Shown here: in pieces, positions 8,228-16,636 of the stretch
Layout of the letters: each line of letters opens with the position of its first letter
Numbering within the stretch: position 1 is the stretch's first letter
Position numbers and translations under genes: made by a program
Assembly: GCA_046047235.1 (NCBI GenBank)
Contig: JBJOII010000032.1
Span: 1 to 37,979 of the forward strand
DNA length: 37,979 bases
Origin: JBMTVN01 sp046047235
GTDB lineage: Bacteria > Verrucomicrobiota > Verrucomicrobiia > Limisphaerales > JAHDYP01
Direction of reading: 5' to 3'
Notes under the pieces: generated by a model
Seen by the model: only the letters and a program-made list of their open reading frames with translations
Told to the model about the DNA's origin: nothing
Databases searched by the model: none

Positions 8228-8655
8228 AATTCCTCGACGCGGAATTTGTCGTGTCCATCAGCCTGCGCATCAAAGATTTTTCGCATCTGCGCGCGGGCGG
8301 CATCCCAGTCACCGGCAGCGAGTTGGGATTTGAGCTGCTTGAGCATCGCGATGAGCCCATCGAGTGACTTTTGGTAGTCAGCGAGAAATTGGGCGCGGTC
8401 GGCCTCCGGTAGTGTGGCAGTCTTTTCGGGCTGAAAATCCTTCGCTTTGGTGGCGGCTGCGATGAGCTTATCCGCATAGCCAGTGTAAACCGCCTTGTCG
8501 GCATCGGTCGGCGACCGCAACGCCGCCTTCAGTGGGCGAAGCGCGCCCTTCATGGTATCCATCTGCTTGCCAAGCGGGGTCTCCGCACGAAGATGTAACG
8601 GAGCGACCCCAAGAACGAGCACCACGAGAATAAGTGATCGGAATGAACAAATCAT
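8224..8655 (-). CDS. Cytochrome b562-like periplasmic four-helix protein
   Basis: The 143-aa product has a signal peptide (about 1-24, SLILVVLVLGVAPLHLRAE) and four amphipathic helices. The helix-1 stretch LGKQMDTMKGALRPLKAAL and the C-terminal ARAQMRKIFDAQADGHDKFR match cytochrome b562 (CybC), with a Met in helix 1 and a His near the end as likely haem ligands. The end pattern GHDKFR parallels the YHQKYR end of E. coli b562. There is no CxxCH, so haem would be non-covalent. AGGA lies about 8 nt before the ATG. Function is unknown; it may pass electrons to the haem-binding protein encoded next. Confidence 0.72.
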   Translation of the reverse strand: MICSFRSLILVVLVLGVAPLHLRAETPLGKQMDTMKGALRPLKAALRSPTDADKAVYTGYADKLIAAATKAKDFQPEKTATLPEADRAQFLADYQKSLDGLIAMLKQLKSQLAAGDWDAARAQMRKIFDAQADGHDKFRVEEF

Positions 8656-8686
8656 ATCGGCTTCCTACATTAGGCTGTTAGGTCGG

Positions 8687-9772
8687 TCAAGAACGCTTCT
8701 TTGCAAGCCGACGCTCGATGACCCGAACCACATCGGATGTGCTGTCCATCCGTCCCCGCACGCCCAGCAGCGCCGGACGGAAGCGCTCGAGCTGGCCGGT
8801 GAATTGTCGCACGCGCTCACGGGTGACATCTTCGACATAGACAAAATCCCCGCAACCCAAGCCGGCGAGAAAGTGGCTGTTCATCGATTGTTCGGCGTGC
8901 GCCCGCTCGGGGAGGAGGAGCATCGGTTTGCCTAGATGGAGAGCCTCGCCGATCAATTGGTTGCCCGCCGAGGAGACCATGCAGCCGCAGGCGGCAAGGT
9001 CCTCGATGAACCGGTTCTCGTCGATCGCGTGGAATGTGATGTCCCCGACCCGTTCGCGTTGGCCGAGTCCGTAGACTTTCACTGGCAACCCGCATCCGGC
9101 CAGCGCATCGAGCGCACTGGCGGGTGTGTGGCGCCGGAGGTAGCTCAGGACAAAACCCCCCTCGCTCGGTTCGGCGCGCAGAAAGTCGCGACGCATGAGC
9201 GGTCCAGTCTGCTCGACGTGATTCCATGCGCGGCGCAGGGGGGGGCGAAAAAACGCTGACACCACTGTGTCTGCTGGATTTTTTATATACATCGAGACGA
9301 CATGGCTCATGAAAAAAGCCTGGACACGAAGCAAGAGCGGCAGACTGCCGAGGTCATAGGCGCGAAGGAAATGCTGGTGGTCGACGCTCACGAAGGGAAT
9401 GCCATACCGGGCGGCGACGCGCGGCAGTGCCGGTTCGAAGTCGGTAACGACGAGATCGGCTCCGAATTTCTCGATTTCGGGAAACAAGCGGTCGACCAGC
9501 GGCCATACCTGCCGGTATTTATAATGAAGCCCGGCGGCGATCGACCGCGGCAAGTCGATCCGGCCGCGGGTGTAACGGAAGACAATGCCTGGAATCTGCT
9601 CGACCCGCACCGGCGAAGCCCCGGCGGGAAAACGCCGGCGGAGAAACTCCAGACCGTCAGCAAAGGAATACATGACGATCTCGTGCTTATGCTGCAGGTG
9701 CTCGACGAGCACGGCCATGCGCGCGGCATGACCGCGCCCTTCCCCGCAGACACCGATCGCGATTTTCGCCAT
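8687..9772 (-). CDS. Glycosyltransferase, GT-B fold (COG1819/MJ1255-like)
   Basis: The 361-aa product begins with GVCGEGRGHAARMAVLVEHL, the glycine-rich entry of UDP-glycosyltransferases of the MurG/UGT superfamily. The C-terminal half has VSSAGNQLIGEALHLGKPML and LLPERAHAEQSMNSHFLAGL, the donor-binding region with its conserved Gly, Glu and Gln. Related proteins glycosylate lipids, polyketides or wall polymers. Among lipid genes and a DevBCA-like exporter, a glycolipid-forming activity is a reasonable guess. It lies 6 bp after the HAD gene and 31 bp before the cytochrome gene in the same operon. Confidence 0.82.
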   Translation of the reverse strand: MAKIAIGVCGEGRGHAARMAVLVEHLQHKHEIVMYSFADGLEFLRRRFPAGASPVRVEQIPGIVFRYTRGRIDLPRSIAAGLHYKYRQVWPLVDRLFPEIEKFGADLVVTDFEPALPRVAARYGIPFVSVDHQHFLRAYDLGSLPLLLRVQAFFMSHVVSMYIKNPADTVVSAFFRPPLRRAWNHVEQTGPLMRRDFLRAEPSEGGFVLSYLRRHTPASALDALAGCGLPVKVYGLGQRERVGDITFHAIDENRFIEDLAACGCMVSSAGNQLIGEALHLGKPMLLLPERAHAEQSMNSHFLAGLGCGDFVYVEDVTRERVRQFTGQLERFRPALLGVRGRMDSTSDVVRVIERRLAKKRS

Positions 9773-9778
9773 GACGCT

Positions 9779-10486
9779 TTATCCGGGAACCACCCGCTTC
9801 ATCATACTTCTTAGACCGTTCCCTGCCTCGTGAATCGGCCATTTGTTCTGCCGGGCCGTTCGGGCAAGTTGACGGTCGGGCGTGACAACTTGGGGGAATC
9901 CCACAGCGAGGAGCATGGGCAAGTCGTTGATGCTGTCGCTGTAGGCACTGGAGCGTGCAAGGTCGATGCCGCGCTGCTTCGCCAGGTCCTGCACAGCCTG
10001 CGCTTTCCTCGGACCATGGAGGATTCCCGAGGGGAGATTTCCGGTGTAGCGGCCGTCACGCACTTCCGCTTCCGTCCCGAGCCCGCCGGTGAATCCGAGA
10101 TCCGCCGCCAACATTTGCGCGAGTTCGATTGGCGAGGCCGTGACGATCCAAACCTCGTCGCCATCGGCCAGATGACGGCGAGCCATATCCAAAATCCCGC
10201 TCCGCAACGCAGGGAGGACGGACTCCTCCATGATTTCCCTGCCGACTGCCACCAGGTCCGCTGCCCGCGAGCCATTCGCAAAGGATGCGGCGAAATTTCC
10301 CCATGTAGCCGGGGCAGCATCCGCTTCCGTCCGCGTGATCCTGAAAAAGAAATCGGCCAGGGCGAAACGGAGGGCCTCGACCGGGGAAAACATTCCTCTT
10401 TTGAATCCTCCCCAACCGAGATGGAAGAGCGATGATCCGCAGAGCAGGGTGTTGTCTAAATCGAAAAATGCCGCGGCGCGTTCCAT
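9779..10486 (-). CDS. HAD-IB family phosphatase (SerB/CicA-like)
   Basis: About 235 aa starting MERAAAFFDLDNTLL. Motif I is FDLDNT (Asp nucleophile and acid), motif II is IVTASP, the motif III Lys/Arg region is GPRKAQAV and motif IV is YSDSINDLPML. An alpha-helical cap sits between motifs I and II. The family includes phosphoserine phosphatase and the CicA group often found beside acyltransferases. Next to lipid genes it may act on a lipid phosphate, but the substrate is not shown. The ATG at 10486 is preferred because GGGA lies 6 nt upstream; ATG 10492 and TTG 10498 are alternatives. Confidence 0.85.
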   Translation of the reverse strand: MERAAAFFDLDNTLLCGSSLFHLGWGGFKRGMFSPVEALRFALADFFFRITRTEADAAPATWGNFAASFANGSRAADLVAVGREIMEESVLPALRSGILDMARRHLADGDEVWIVTASPIELAQMLAADLGFTGGLGTEAEVRDGRYTGNLPSGILHGPRKAQAVQDLAKQRGIDLARSSAYSDSINDLPMLLAVGFPQVVTPDRQLARTARQNKWPIHEAGNGLRSMMKRVVPG

Positions 10487-10505
10487 CGTCATTCCCAAGT
10501 TACCA

Positions 10506-12470
10506 TCACGATTTCGAGGGAATGCGGGATTTTTGGCGCAAGCTGCGAGAGAGAAGGAAATAGGCGGCCAGCCACACCACCAGCATTTGCAAGCCCAAGG
10601 CGGTGGCCGCCTGCCAAGCCGTGTAAGGATGCCCGATATCGAACAAGGGAACGGGCGGATCCGCTACAACATACTCGATTGATCCCCGGAACGCCCAGAA
10701 GGCAGGAACAACCAACTCGGCGATGGTTGTCAAAAACCCGCCCCTCAACTTGATCAATATGCCGCCAAACAACAACTGCGGAAGGATGAGGACTGGAAAC
10801 ACAAGCAAAGCCTGCTCACGGCTTTTCACCAGGCCCGAGACGGCCAAGCCGATTCCTGCGCAGACCATCCCAGCCAGCCAAGTCAGTGAAACAAACTGAA
10901 CCGTCGAACCCAAGGGGCTGCTCGCGCCGGAGGCCGCGCCGCCGAGCAATTCCGGAACCTCGAAGACGGCTTGGAGCATGTAGACACCAGCGAACACCTG
11001 CATGGCCAGCACAACACCGAGCAGGGCGAATTTCGAGGCGGTATAGGAGCTCATGCGAACGCCGTTGGCGGATTCCCGTTCAAGGACCGGGCGCTCCTTT
11101 ACGATCTCCATCAAACCAGCCAGAAACCCAAGGATCAAAATCCCGAACATCACGGTGAACCGGAGCTGCCAAGTCGGCCATGGATTGGTGATCTGCCGTG
11201 TGGGAACAACCGAAAGATCGCCGGCGAGAGCCTGTTTGATGGTCTCCGCGGTCTCCTGAGTTTCCAGTCTTTCCTTGATGGGTGGTTCCTTGTCGAGAAA
11301 CATACGAATTTGCGCGGGGATGTCCGCTCCTTGGATCTTGTCTTTAATGGCGAGGGCGGCCTGCGTATGGCCCCAAAGCTGCCCGACCAACTGGATTTCA
11401 CGCGGCTCAAGCGGCCGGGTGAGATGGGTCTTGCCATTGAAACTCTCGCCACTGAATGCCGCATAACCCAGCACAACCATAATGAGCGGCACGGCAATCA
11501 AGAATGCGACGGAACGGCGGTCGCGAACGAGGACCTCAAGCCCTCGCAGGAACAATGCGCCGAACTCGCGGAACCAGCCGGGACGTTCCGAGCGGCGCAT
11601 CGGTGGAGTGTCGTGTTGTGTTGCGCTAGCCCCCCCGGCACGCTCCTGATGCTGGTAGACTTTGTGCAGGCCCACCCACTGTTCAACCGGAAGGTCCTCG
11701 AGCAGCACATAGATTTCGGAAAGGCTCCGCCCGCCGAAATGTTCCAGAGCCTCCTCAGCGCCGCCGGACCACACCAAGCGCCCCGCGGCGAGCATGACCA
11801 AGCGGTCTGCGAGCTTCGCGTTCTCCAGGTGGTGGGTCACGCAAAGCACCGTGATGTTGTGGGATTTCGCGTAGTCCGCGAGGAGTTTCATGATCCTCGC
11901 GTCACTTGCCGGATCGAGGCTGCTTGTGGCTTCATCCACGATGAGAACGGGAGGAAGCCCTAACAATTCCACTGCAAGCCCGACCCGCTTCGCCTCGCCA
12001 CCGGAGAGTCGACCGACGGGCGTGTCCATGCGGTGCGAGATTCCGACATCTTTGGCGATTTGAGCGATGCGCCCGGCGACTTCACTGTGGCCGAGCGAGG
12101 GCGGGAGACGCAACTTGGCAGCGTAGTGGAGGGCACGTCTGGCCGGCAGAGATTCGTGCACGATATCCTTTTGTGGAACATACCCGACCAGCCCCGCCAA
12201 AGTGCGGGTATCGCCGCTGACGCGGAGCGAACCGAAACGGATTTCGCCGCGACTCGGCGGCAGTTGGCCGATCAGCGTTCGCACCAGTGTTGTTTTGCCC
12301 GACCCGCTGGGCCCCAGGATGCAGACGAACTCCCCGGGCTTCACGGTAAGCGTAATCTCCTTCAGCAATTCCCGGCCGGTGTTCGCCACCGCCACGCCGA
12401 GGTCGTCCACATGGAGCGAAAATCCCGGGGCTGCCGGCGTTTTGCTTTCGTTGGGTGGGTCGGTATGCAT
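10506..12470 (-). CDS. ABC half-transporter, ATPase-permease fusion (ABCG/ABC-2 type)
   Basis: The 654-aa product has an N-terminal ATPase (residues about 15-260): Walker A GPSGSGKTTLVRT, signature RLSGGEAKRVGLAVELL, Walker B VLIVDEATSSLDPASD, H-loop VTHHLENAKLADRL. A linker follows, then an ABC-2 type membrane domain (about 310-654) with six likely segments. The ATPase-first order is that of eukaryotic ABCG and some bacterial exporters. A hydrophilic loop after the first segment (about 350-430) could be a periplasmic domain. It is the second export system in the operon. It would work as a dimer; lipid or glycolipid export is inferred from neighbours. Confidence 0.9.
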   Translation of the reverse strand: MHTDPPNESKTPAAPGFSLHVDDLGVAVANTGRELLKEITLTVKPGEFVCILGPSGSGKTTLVRTLIGQLPPSRGEIRFGSLRVSGDTRTLAGLVGYVPQKDIVHESLPARRALHYAAKLRLPPSLGHSEVAGRIAQIAKDVGISHRMDTPVGRLSGGEAKRVGLAVELLGLPPVLIVDEATSSLDPASDARIMKLLADYAKSHNITVLCVTHHLENAKLADRLVMLAAGRLVWSGGAEEALEHFGGRSLSEIYVLLEDLPVEQWVGLHKVYQHQERAGGASATQHDTPPMRRSERPGWFREFGALFLRGLEVLVRDRRSVAFLIAVPLIMVVLGYAAFSGESFNGKTHLTRPLEPREIQLVGQLWGHTQAALAIKDKIQGADIPAQIRMFLDKEPPIKERLETQETAETIKQALAGDLSVVPTRQITNPWPTWQLRFTVMFGILILGFLAGLMEIVKERPVLERESANGVRMSSYTASKFALLGVVLAMQVFAGVYMLQAVFEVPELLGGAASGASSPLGSTVQFVSLTWLAGMVCAGIGLAVSGLVKSREQALLVFPVLILPQLLFGGILIKLRGGFLTTIAELVVPAFWAFRGSIEYVVADPPVPLFDIGHPYTAWQAATALGLQMLVVWLAAYFLLSRSLRQKSRIPSKS

Positions 12471-12472
12471 GG

Positions 12473-14647
12473 TCAGTGCTTTTTGTATTCGGATTCCGGC
12501 ACGGTGGGATCAACGGGTTTCGGGAGACGCTTAAAAACATCATTTTCTGTGTAGCCCACGCGGACCACCGTGCCATCAGGCAACACCTCGAAAGGCAGAC
12601 GGTCATAATAATAGTCACGCATCAAGCTTGAGCGGCACATCGATGCATAGAAGCGCAAGAATCCGCCGCCGTCACCGGTATCTGTCACTCCATCAGCGGA
12701 AAGAACGACCAATGGGAGAAGCATCTCATCCGTCGTCGCCTCTCCGAGGAACATGGGTTGTGGCGGGTTGTTCGGGTTTCTCGGATTTTCCGAAGAATTG
12801 TCATAAGTCGCCGAGCACTTGAGCACGCTGCCGACGGGCAGGGGAAACGGCGTTTTGAACCAGTAGGGTTGTTGCCAGTCGTAATCCCAGCGGGGCACAC
12901 GGGCGATCAGGACATTGCCTCGTCCCGGAATGTCCGCCGAGACTTCGACCGAACGCGCCAGCATATGGGCATGGGGCGTAACCCCCACCATGCTGCATTC
13001 CACGGGCACGGTCCACTGCCCCGACACTTTCATGTCTTTGATCCCCGCGGGAATGACCACGAGTTCGCCGTGCAAGAATCGCATACTGGACATCTTCCGT
13101 GAAATTTTGTCGTCCTTGCGCAGCCACAATCCGATGCGCGACGAGTCCTGCGACTGCTTCCCGTTGCGATGGTAGTGCATCTGCAACATCAAGTCGCTTT
13201 CCGCAGGAATGATGCAATCCGTATCCTCCGGCAGTTTTAAAGCCCTCGAGCCAGGAACATACCCGCTCAAGAATGCGATGAGCGGCATACCGTCCGAACG
13301 GGGGCCGGGGGGGCGGAACCCGAGTGAGTGCTCATCATAGAACCCCGGGCCACTATCTCCTGTGGTGTAAGTTGGACCAGGACCCGAGTATGCTTCCAAC
13401 GCCTCCTGTAACGAATTGTGCGGTGCATACGCCACGAGAGCATGGTGCACGATCGAGCGGTCCGAGGGAATCATTTGAATGGCGCGAAGCCTCAGATCCT
13501 TGTCGCTATTGATTGGGAAAACCAGGTTCCGGTAAACATCGTTGCCTATTGGACCAAGGTGGAAAGGCTCGTTCTGTTCGAGGATGATGTCAGGCGGACC
13601 GAGCTCCTGCTCGAAGTGACTAAACTCGGGCAGCGGCTCCAACGGTGTGGCCGTGGTGGGATCGCCCTCGGGTCTTCCTGCTTTGATCCAAGCTTTGACA
13701 GTCTCGATCTCCTCTGGCTTCAGATTATTTGCCCCAATCAACTCGAGATCACTATCGACCTGCCCCGGGGGCATGCGCCGCGCCATCATTTCCTGCAAAC
13801 CGACGCGCATCATGTCGGCGGCGTCATCATAGGTCAGGAGAGGAAACGGCCCCGGGTTGCCCGGGCTGTGGCAGCTCATGCAATGCGTGCGCAAAATCGG
13901 AGCCACATCCTTGTGGTAGGTGATTTCCTTGGTAGGCGCCTCGGGAGCAGGTTCGGGGTTGCCCACCATAGAGATCGCGCAACCCACGGCAAGGGTGCGG
14001 GGAAGCCTCACCTTGGAACCCTCCAGAACATCACTCAAAGCCTCCGCCAGATCCTGCCGCGGCGGGGCCAACGTTTTCACTCCGCGCACCTGGTAGCTGT
14101 CATCAATGCGGCCGCAATAGCGGACCTTGCCATCCCGATCCAAAACGAATGCCTCGGGAACCACATGGGCTTCAAGCGCGGCGGCGAGTTTGCCGCCGGT
14201 GTCGACCACGAGCGGAAAGGTGAGACCAAACTCGTCACGGAATTTTTCCATTTCGTCCTTGGTGGTGCCGTCGATGAACACGCCGAGGACCTGTGCGCCA
14301 TTGGCTGATTCGTTTTTTTGGAGTTGCTCGAGGATCGGCGCCGCCCGCTGGCTCATCGGGCAGGTGTCGTAGAGAAAAACGACCACGGTCGCCGACTTTC
14401 CTGCAAATTCTGAGAGGTTCCGGATGGCTCCCGCCGGATCGGCGAGGGCGAAGGCGTCGAGGCGCACGGGGGCTTCGGGCAACGGCGGAAGATTGGTTTG
14501 CTGCGCGTTCGGCGCGCCGATTCCCGCCGTAAGATTTTCGCTTTCACAAATGGCCGGTGTGGCGGCAGCGAGCAATGCCAAAGCGAACAGAGTCTGGGTC
14601 GGCGATAAAGATTGCCGGATGCGGCTAATAATTGATTTAGACATCAT
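12473..14647 (-). CDS. Redoxin / c-type haem / copper type II monooxygenase-like protein
   Basis: The 724-aa secreted protein has a signal peptide (about 1-34), a thioredoxin-like redoxin domain (about 55-215) with a single Cys at the active-site position (VVVFLYDTCPMSQRAAP), a haem site (HCMSCHSPGNPGPFPLLT, with MPPG as possible distal Met) and a C-terminal domain like ascorbate-dependent type II copper monooxygenases. Candidate copper ligands are His in SIVHHALVAY, MHYHRNG and VTPHAHMLA. Similar fusions occur in Verrucomicrobiota and Planctomycetota without known function. It lies 3 bp after plsC and 2 bp before the ABC gene. An oxygenase acting on a lipid or exported product is possible. 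Confidence 0.82.
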   Translation of the reverse strand: MMSKSIISRIRQSLSPTQTLFALALLAAATPAICESENLTAGIGAPNAQQTNLPPLPEAPVRLDAFALADPAGAIRNLSEFAGKSATVVVFLYDTCPMSQRAAPILEQLQKNESANGAQVLGVFIDGTTKDEMEKFRDEFGLTFPLVVDTGGKLAAALEAHVVPEAFVLDRDGKVRYCGRIDDSYQVRGVKTLAPPRQDLAEALSDVLEGSKVRLPRTLAVGCAISMVGNPEPAPEAPTKEITYHKDVAPILRTHCMSCHSPGNPGPFPLLTYDDAADMMRVGLQEMMARRMPPGQVDSDLELIGANNLKPEEIETVKAWIKAGRPEGDPTTATPLEPLPEFSHFEQELGPPDIILEQNEPFHLGPIGNDVYRNLVFPINSDKDLRLRAIQMIPSDRSIVHHALVAYAPHNSLQEALEAYSGPGPTYTTGDSGPGFYDEHSLGFRPPGPRSDGMPLIAFLSGYVPGSRALKLPEDTDCIIPAESDLMLQMHYHRNGKQSQDSSRIGLWLRKDDKISRKMSSMRFLHGELVVIPAGIKDMKVSGQWTVPVECSMVGVTPHAHMLARSVEVSADIPGRGNVLIARVPRWDYDWQQPYWFKTPFPLPVGSVLKCSATYDNSSENPRNPNNPPQPMFLGEATTDEMLLPLVVLSADGVTDTGDGGGFLRFYASMCRSSLMRDYYYDRLPFEVLPDGTVVRVGYTENDVFKRLPKPVDPTVPESEYKKH

Positions 14648-14650
14648 TCT

Positions 14651-15466
14651 CTAATTTTTGGCGAGGGGGGCGCTTAGCAAATCATCAACAGCTTCCCGCA
14701 CGTCCCGCGCAAGCAAAACCCTATCGGCTATTCCGAATCCCGTGGTCGGGATCGGCGCACCGATGCGAACCTCGACGTTTGCGGGACGAAAAAGAAAACC
14801 CCCGCCGCGCGGCATGACCTGGCGAGAACCGATGATCGCCACAGGAAGGATTTCCACCCCGGCATCGATCGCAGCAGTCATCAACGCAGGGTAGAACGGG
14901 CCCATTTCTCCATCCCACGATCGCGTCCCTTCCGGAAAAAGCAGTGTCGTGCGTCCGCTGCTTAAATAGGTTTTCAAATCCCGGGCCGCTCGCCTGGTCT
15001 GCGCAGGCGAGTTTTTTTTCATAAAGATCGTTCCTACCGCCTGGCAGAAATGTCCAATGCCGGGAACCGCGCGGATCGATTCCGCCGAAATGAAATGAAT
15101 GTGCGGCGGCAGCGCGGTGTAAAGCACCGGAATGTCGAAGTAGGATTGGTGGTTGGCGACCACGAGGTAGGTTTTGCCCGACCGCAGGGATTCCAATCCC
15201 GTGACGTGGAGCTTTGCCAAGCCGCCGCCGACCACGATCGGGCCCCACCACTTTTGGGCGATCCAGATCGCGGCGCGGGACGAACCCGTCACCCGGCGGA
15301 CCACCAGCGCGGCAGGGATCAGGAAGCAACAAACAACGAGAAAACTAAAAACCTGAAGAAGGTTGAACGGAAGCCATATAAGGATGTCGAGCAGCTTCTT
15401 TCGGCGGTCGTCGACCGGAAGCCGCTTGAGTTCAAAGAACGGCATCACCAGATCCGGTTGAGGCAT
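14651..15466 (-). CDS. 1-acyl-sn-glycerol-3-phosphate acyltransferase (PlsC-like)
   Basis: The 271-aa product has an N-terminal membrane segment (about 30-55, LLQVFSFLVVCCFLIPAALV) and the PlsC motifs: VVANHQSYFDIPVLY (HX4D), MKKNSPAQTRRAARDL, LLFPEGTRSWDGEMGPFYPA and a Pro-containing motif near PVAIIGS. It would acylate lysophosphatidate or a related acceptor. It overlaps the desaturase end by 35 bp, an unusually deep overlap, with ATG 15445 as alternative start. Its place directly after a desaturase suggests it feeds unsaturated acyl chains into membrane lipid. Confidence 0.9.
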   Translation of the reverse strand: MPQPDLVMPFFELKRLPVDDRRKKLLDILIWLPFNLLQVFSFLVVCCFLIPAALVVRRVTGSSRAAIWIAQKWWGPIVVGGGLAKLHVTGLESLRSGKTYLVVANHQSYFDIPVLYTALPPHIHFISAESIRAVPGIGHFCQAVGTIFMKKNSPAQTRRAARDLKTYLSSGRTTLLFPEGTRSWDGEMGPFYPALMTAAIDAGVEILPVAIIGSRQVMPRGGGFLFRPANVEVRIGAPIPTTGFGIADRVLLARDVREAVDDLLSAPLAKN

Positions 15467-16409
15467 GCGCGGGCTTGGGACCGGGCGCGGTTTTCAGGTC
15501 GCGGGCCAGGCCGAGGACGGCGAGCGCGCGGATCACCCACCAACTGAAATCAACCTGCCACCATTTCAATCCATGGCGGGCGCTGGCGGGGAAGGCGTGG
15601 TGGTTGTTATGCCAACCCTCGCCGAGCGCGAGAATACCGAAGAGCGCGTTGTTGCGGCTCTCGTCCCCGGTGTCGTGGTCCTTCGCCCCCCAGATATGGC
15701 AGGCGCTGTTCACACTCCAAGTAACATGGTGCACCATGAAAACCCGCACCAGTCCGCCCCAAAGCAGGCCCAGAAACGCGCCGCGCCAACCGGGATCCGC
15801 CAGCCAGCCGATCGCGGCGGGAATCACGAATCCCAGCACGACACAGAACGGGAAGAGATTGTTGATTGCCATCGCGCGCGGATCACGGAGCAGGTCGGGA
15901 GCGTAGCGGCGCATGTCGGTTTCGAGGCCGTTTTTTTGGAAATTCCAGCCGATGTGTGCGTGAAGAAATCCCATCGCGGCTCCCATGAGGCCCGGACGCC
16001 GCCGTGCGTGTGGCGAGTGCGGATCGTCCTCGTCGTCGGAATGGCTGTGGTGGCGACGATGCGTGGCCACCCACCAGACCAGTGTGCCCTCGATGGCCAT
16101 GCTGCCGAGGATACCCAAGGTCCATGCCGTCAACGGCGAGGCCTTGAAGGAGCGGTGTGTGAAAAGGCGGTGGAAGCCGACGGTGATTCCGAATCCAGTC
16201 AGCAGATACAGGGAGACAAACAAGGCCAGATCCACCGGCCGGAACCAACCGCCCCAAAGCGCCACCATGGCGACAAGAACGCCGATGGGCGGAAGCCCAA
16301 TCACGAGGATGCGGAGAAACTTCCAGAAGCCTCCCCGGGGCTGAACCCAGCGGGCGTCCTGATCATCGTCTGTGATGGCATCCATTAGGCGTGGGATAGC
16401 AAGAGCCAT
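15432..16409 (-). CDS. Acyl-CoA (delta-9 type) fatty acid desaturase
   Basis: About 325 aa. The three His boxes of stearoyl-CoA desaturases are present: GFHRLFTHRSF (HX4H), ATHRRHHSHSDDEDDPHSP (HX2HH) and GEGWHNNHHAFP (HX2HH), with four hydrophobic segments around them. It would use O2 and an electron donor to introduce a cis double bond into acyl-CoA or lipid-bound chains. The ATG at 16409 is chosen over TTG 16421; a GGAG lies 14 nt upstream, nearer the TTG, so the start is uncertain. It is the first gene of the 11-gene operon ending at 5009. Confidence 0.9.
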   Translation of the reverse strand: MALAIPRLMDAITDDDQDARWVQPRGGFWKFLRILVIGLPPIGVLVAMVALWGGWFRPVDLALFVSLYLLTGFGITVGFHRLFTHRSFKASPLTAWTLGILGSMAIEGTLVWWVATHRRHHSHSDDEDDPHSPHARRRPGLMGAAMGFLHAHIGWNFQKNGLETDMRRYAPDLLRDPRAMAINNLFPFCVVLGFVIPAAIGWLADPGWRGAFLGLLWGGLVRVFMVHHVTWSVNSACHIWGAKDHDTGDESRNNALFGILALGEGWHNNHHAFPASARHGLKWWQVDFSWWVIRALAVLGLARDLKTAPGPKPAHASTGSGDAVL

Positions 16410-16636
16410 GCGGCTGTGCAAGTCTCCTTTGAAATCCGGAAGGGTTGATCAAACGCAGACCCGTCTCTATAACTTCGCCCCGGCAGTTCCATCTCCTAAA
16501 AGTGAGCCACGACCATCCGCACCTATTTCCCGGCTGCAGAGCGGGAATGCCTTGAAAACCAGCCTTGGTCATTTTTAGAGGAAGAGAGGTTTCGTAGAAC
16601 ACCCGCGAGTCCAAGTTGCGCTGCACGATCAAGAGC
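16410..16636. promoter_or_regulatory. Divergent promoter region between two desaturase genes
   Basis: The 227 bp separate the start of the long minus-strand lipid operon from the plus-strand desaturase. Promoters for both must lie here. I find no convincing sigma-70 pair and no PHO-box-like direct repeats. An octamer TTGCGCTG at 16616-16623, 14 bp before the plus-strand ATG, is shared with two sites before the STAS gene. Confidence 0.5.

Noticed and set aside
16410..16636. PHO box before the lipid operon
   Set aside because: Expected from the DGTS link to phosphate stress, but no 7-bp direct repeats of the PhoB type are visible.
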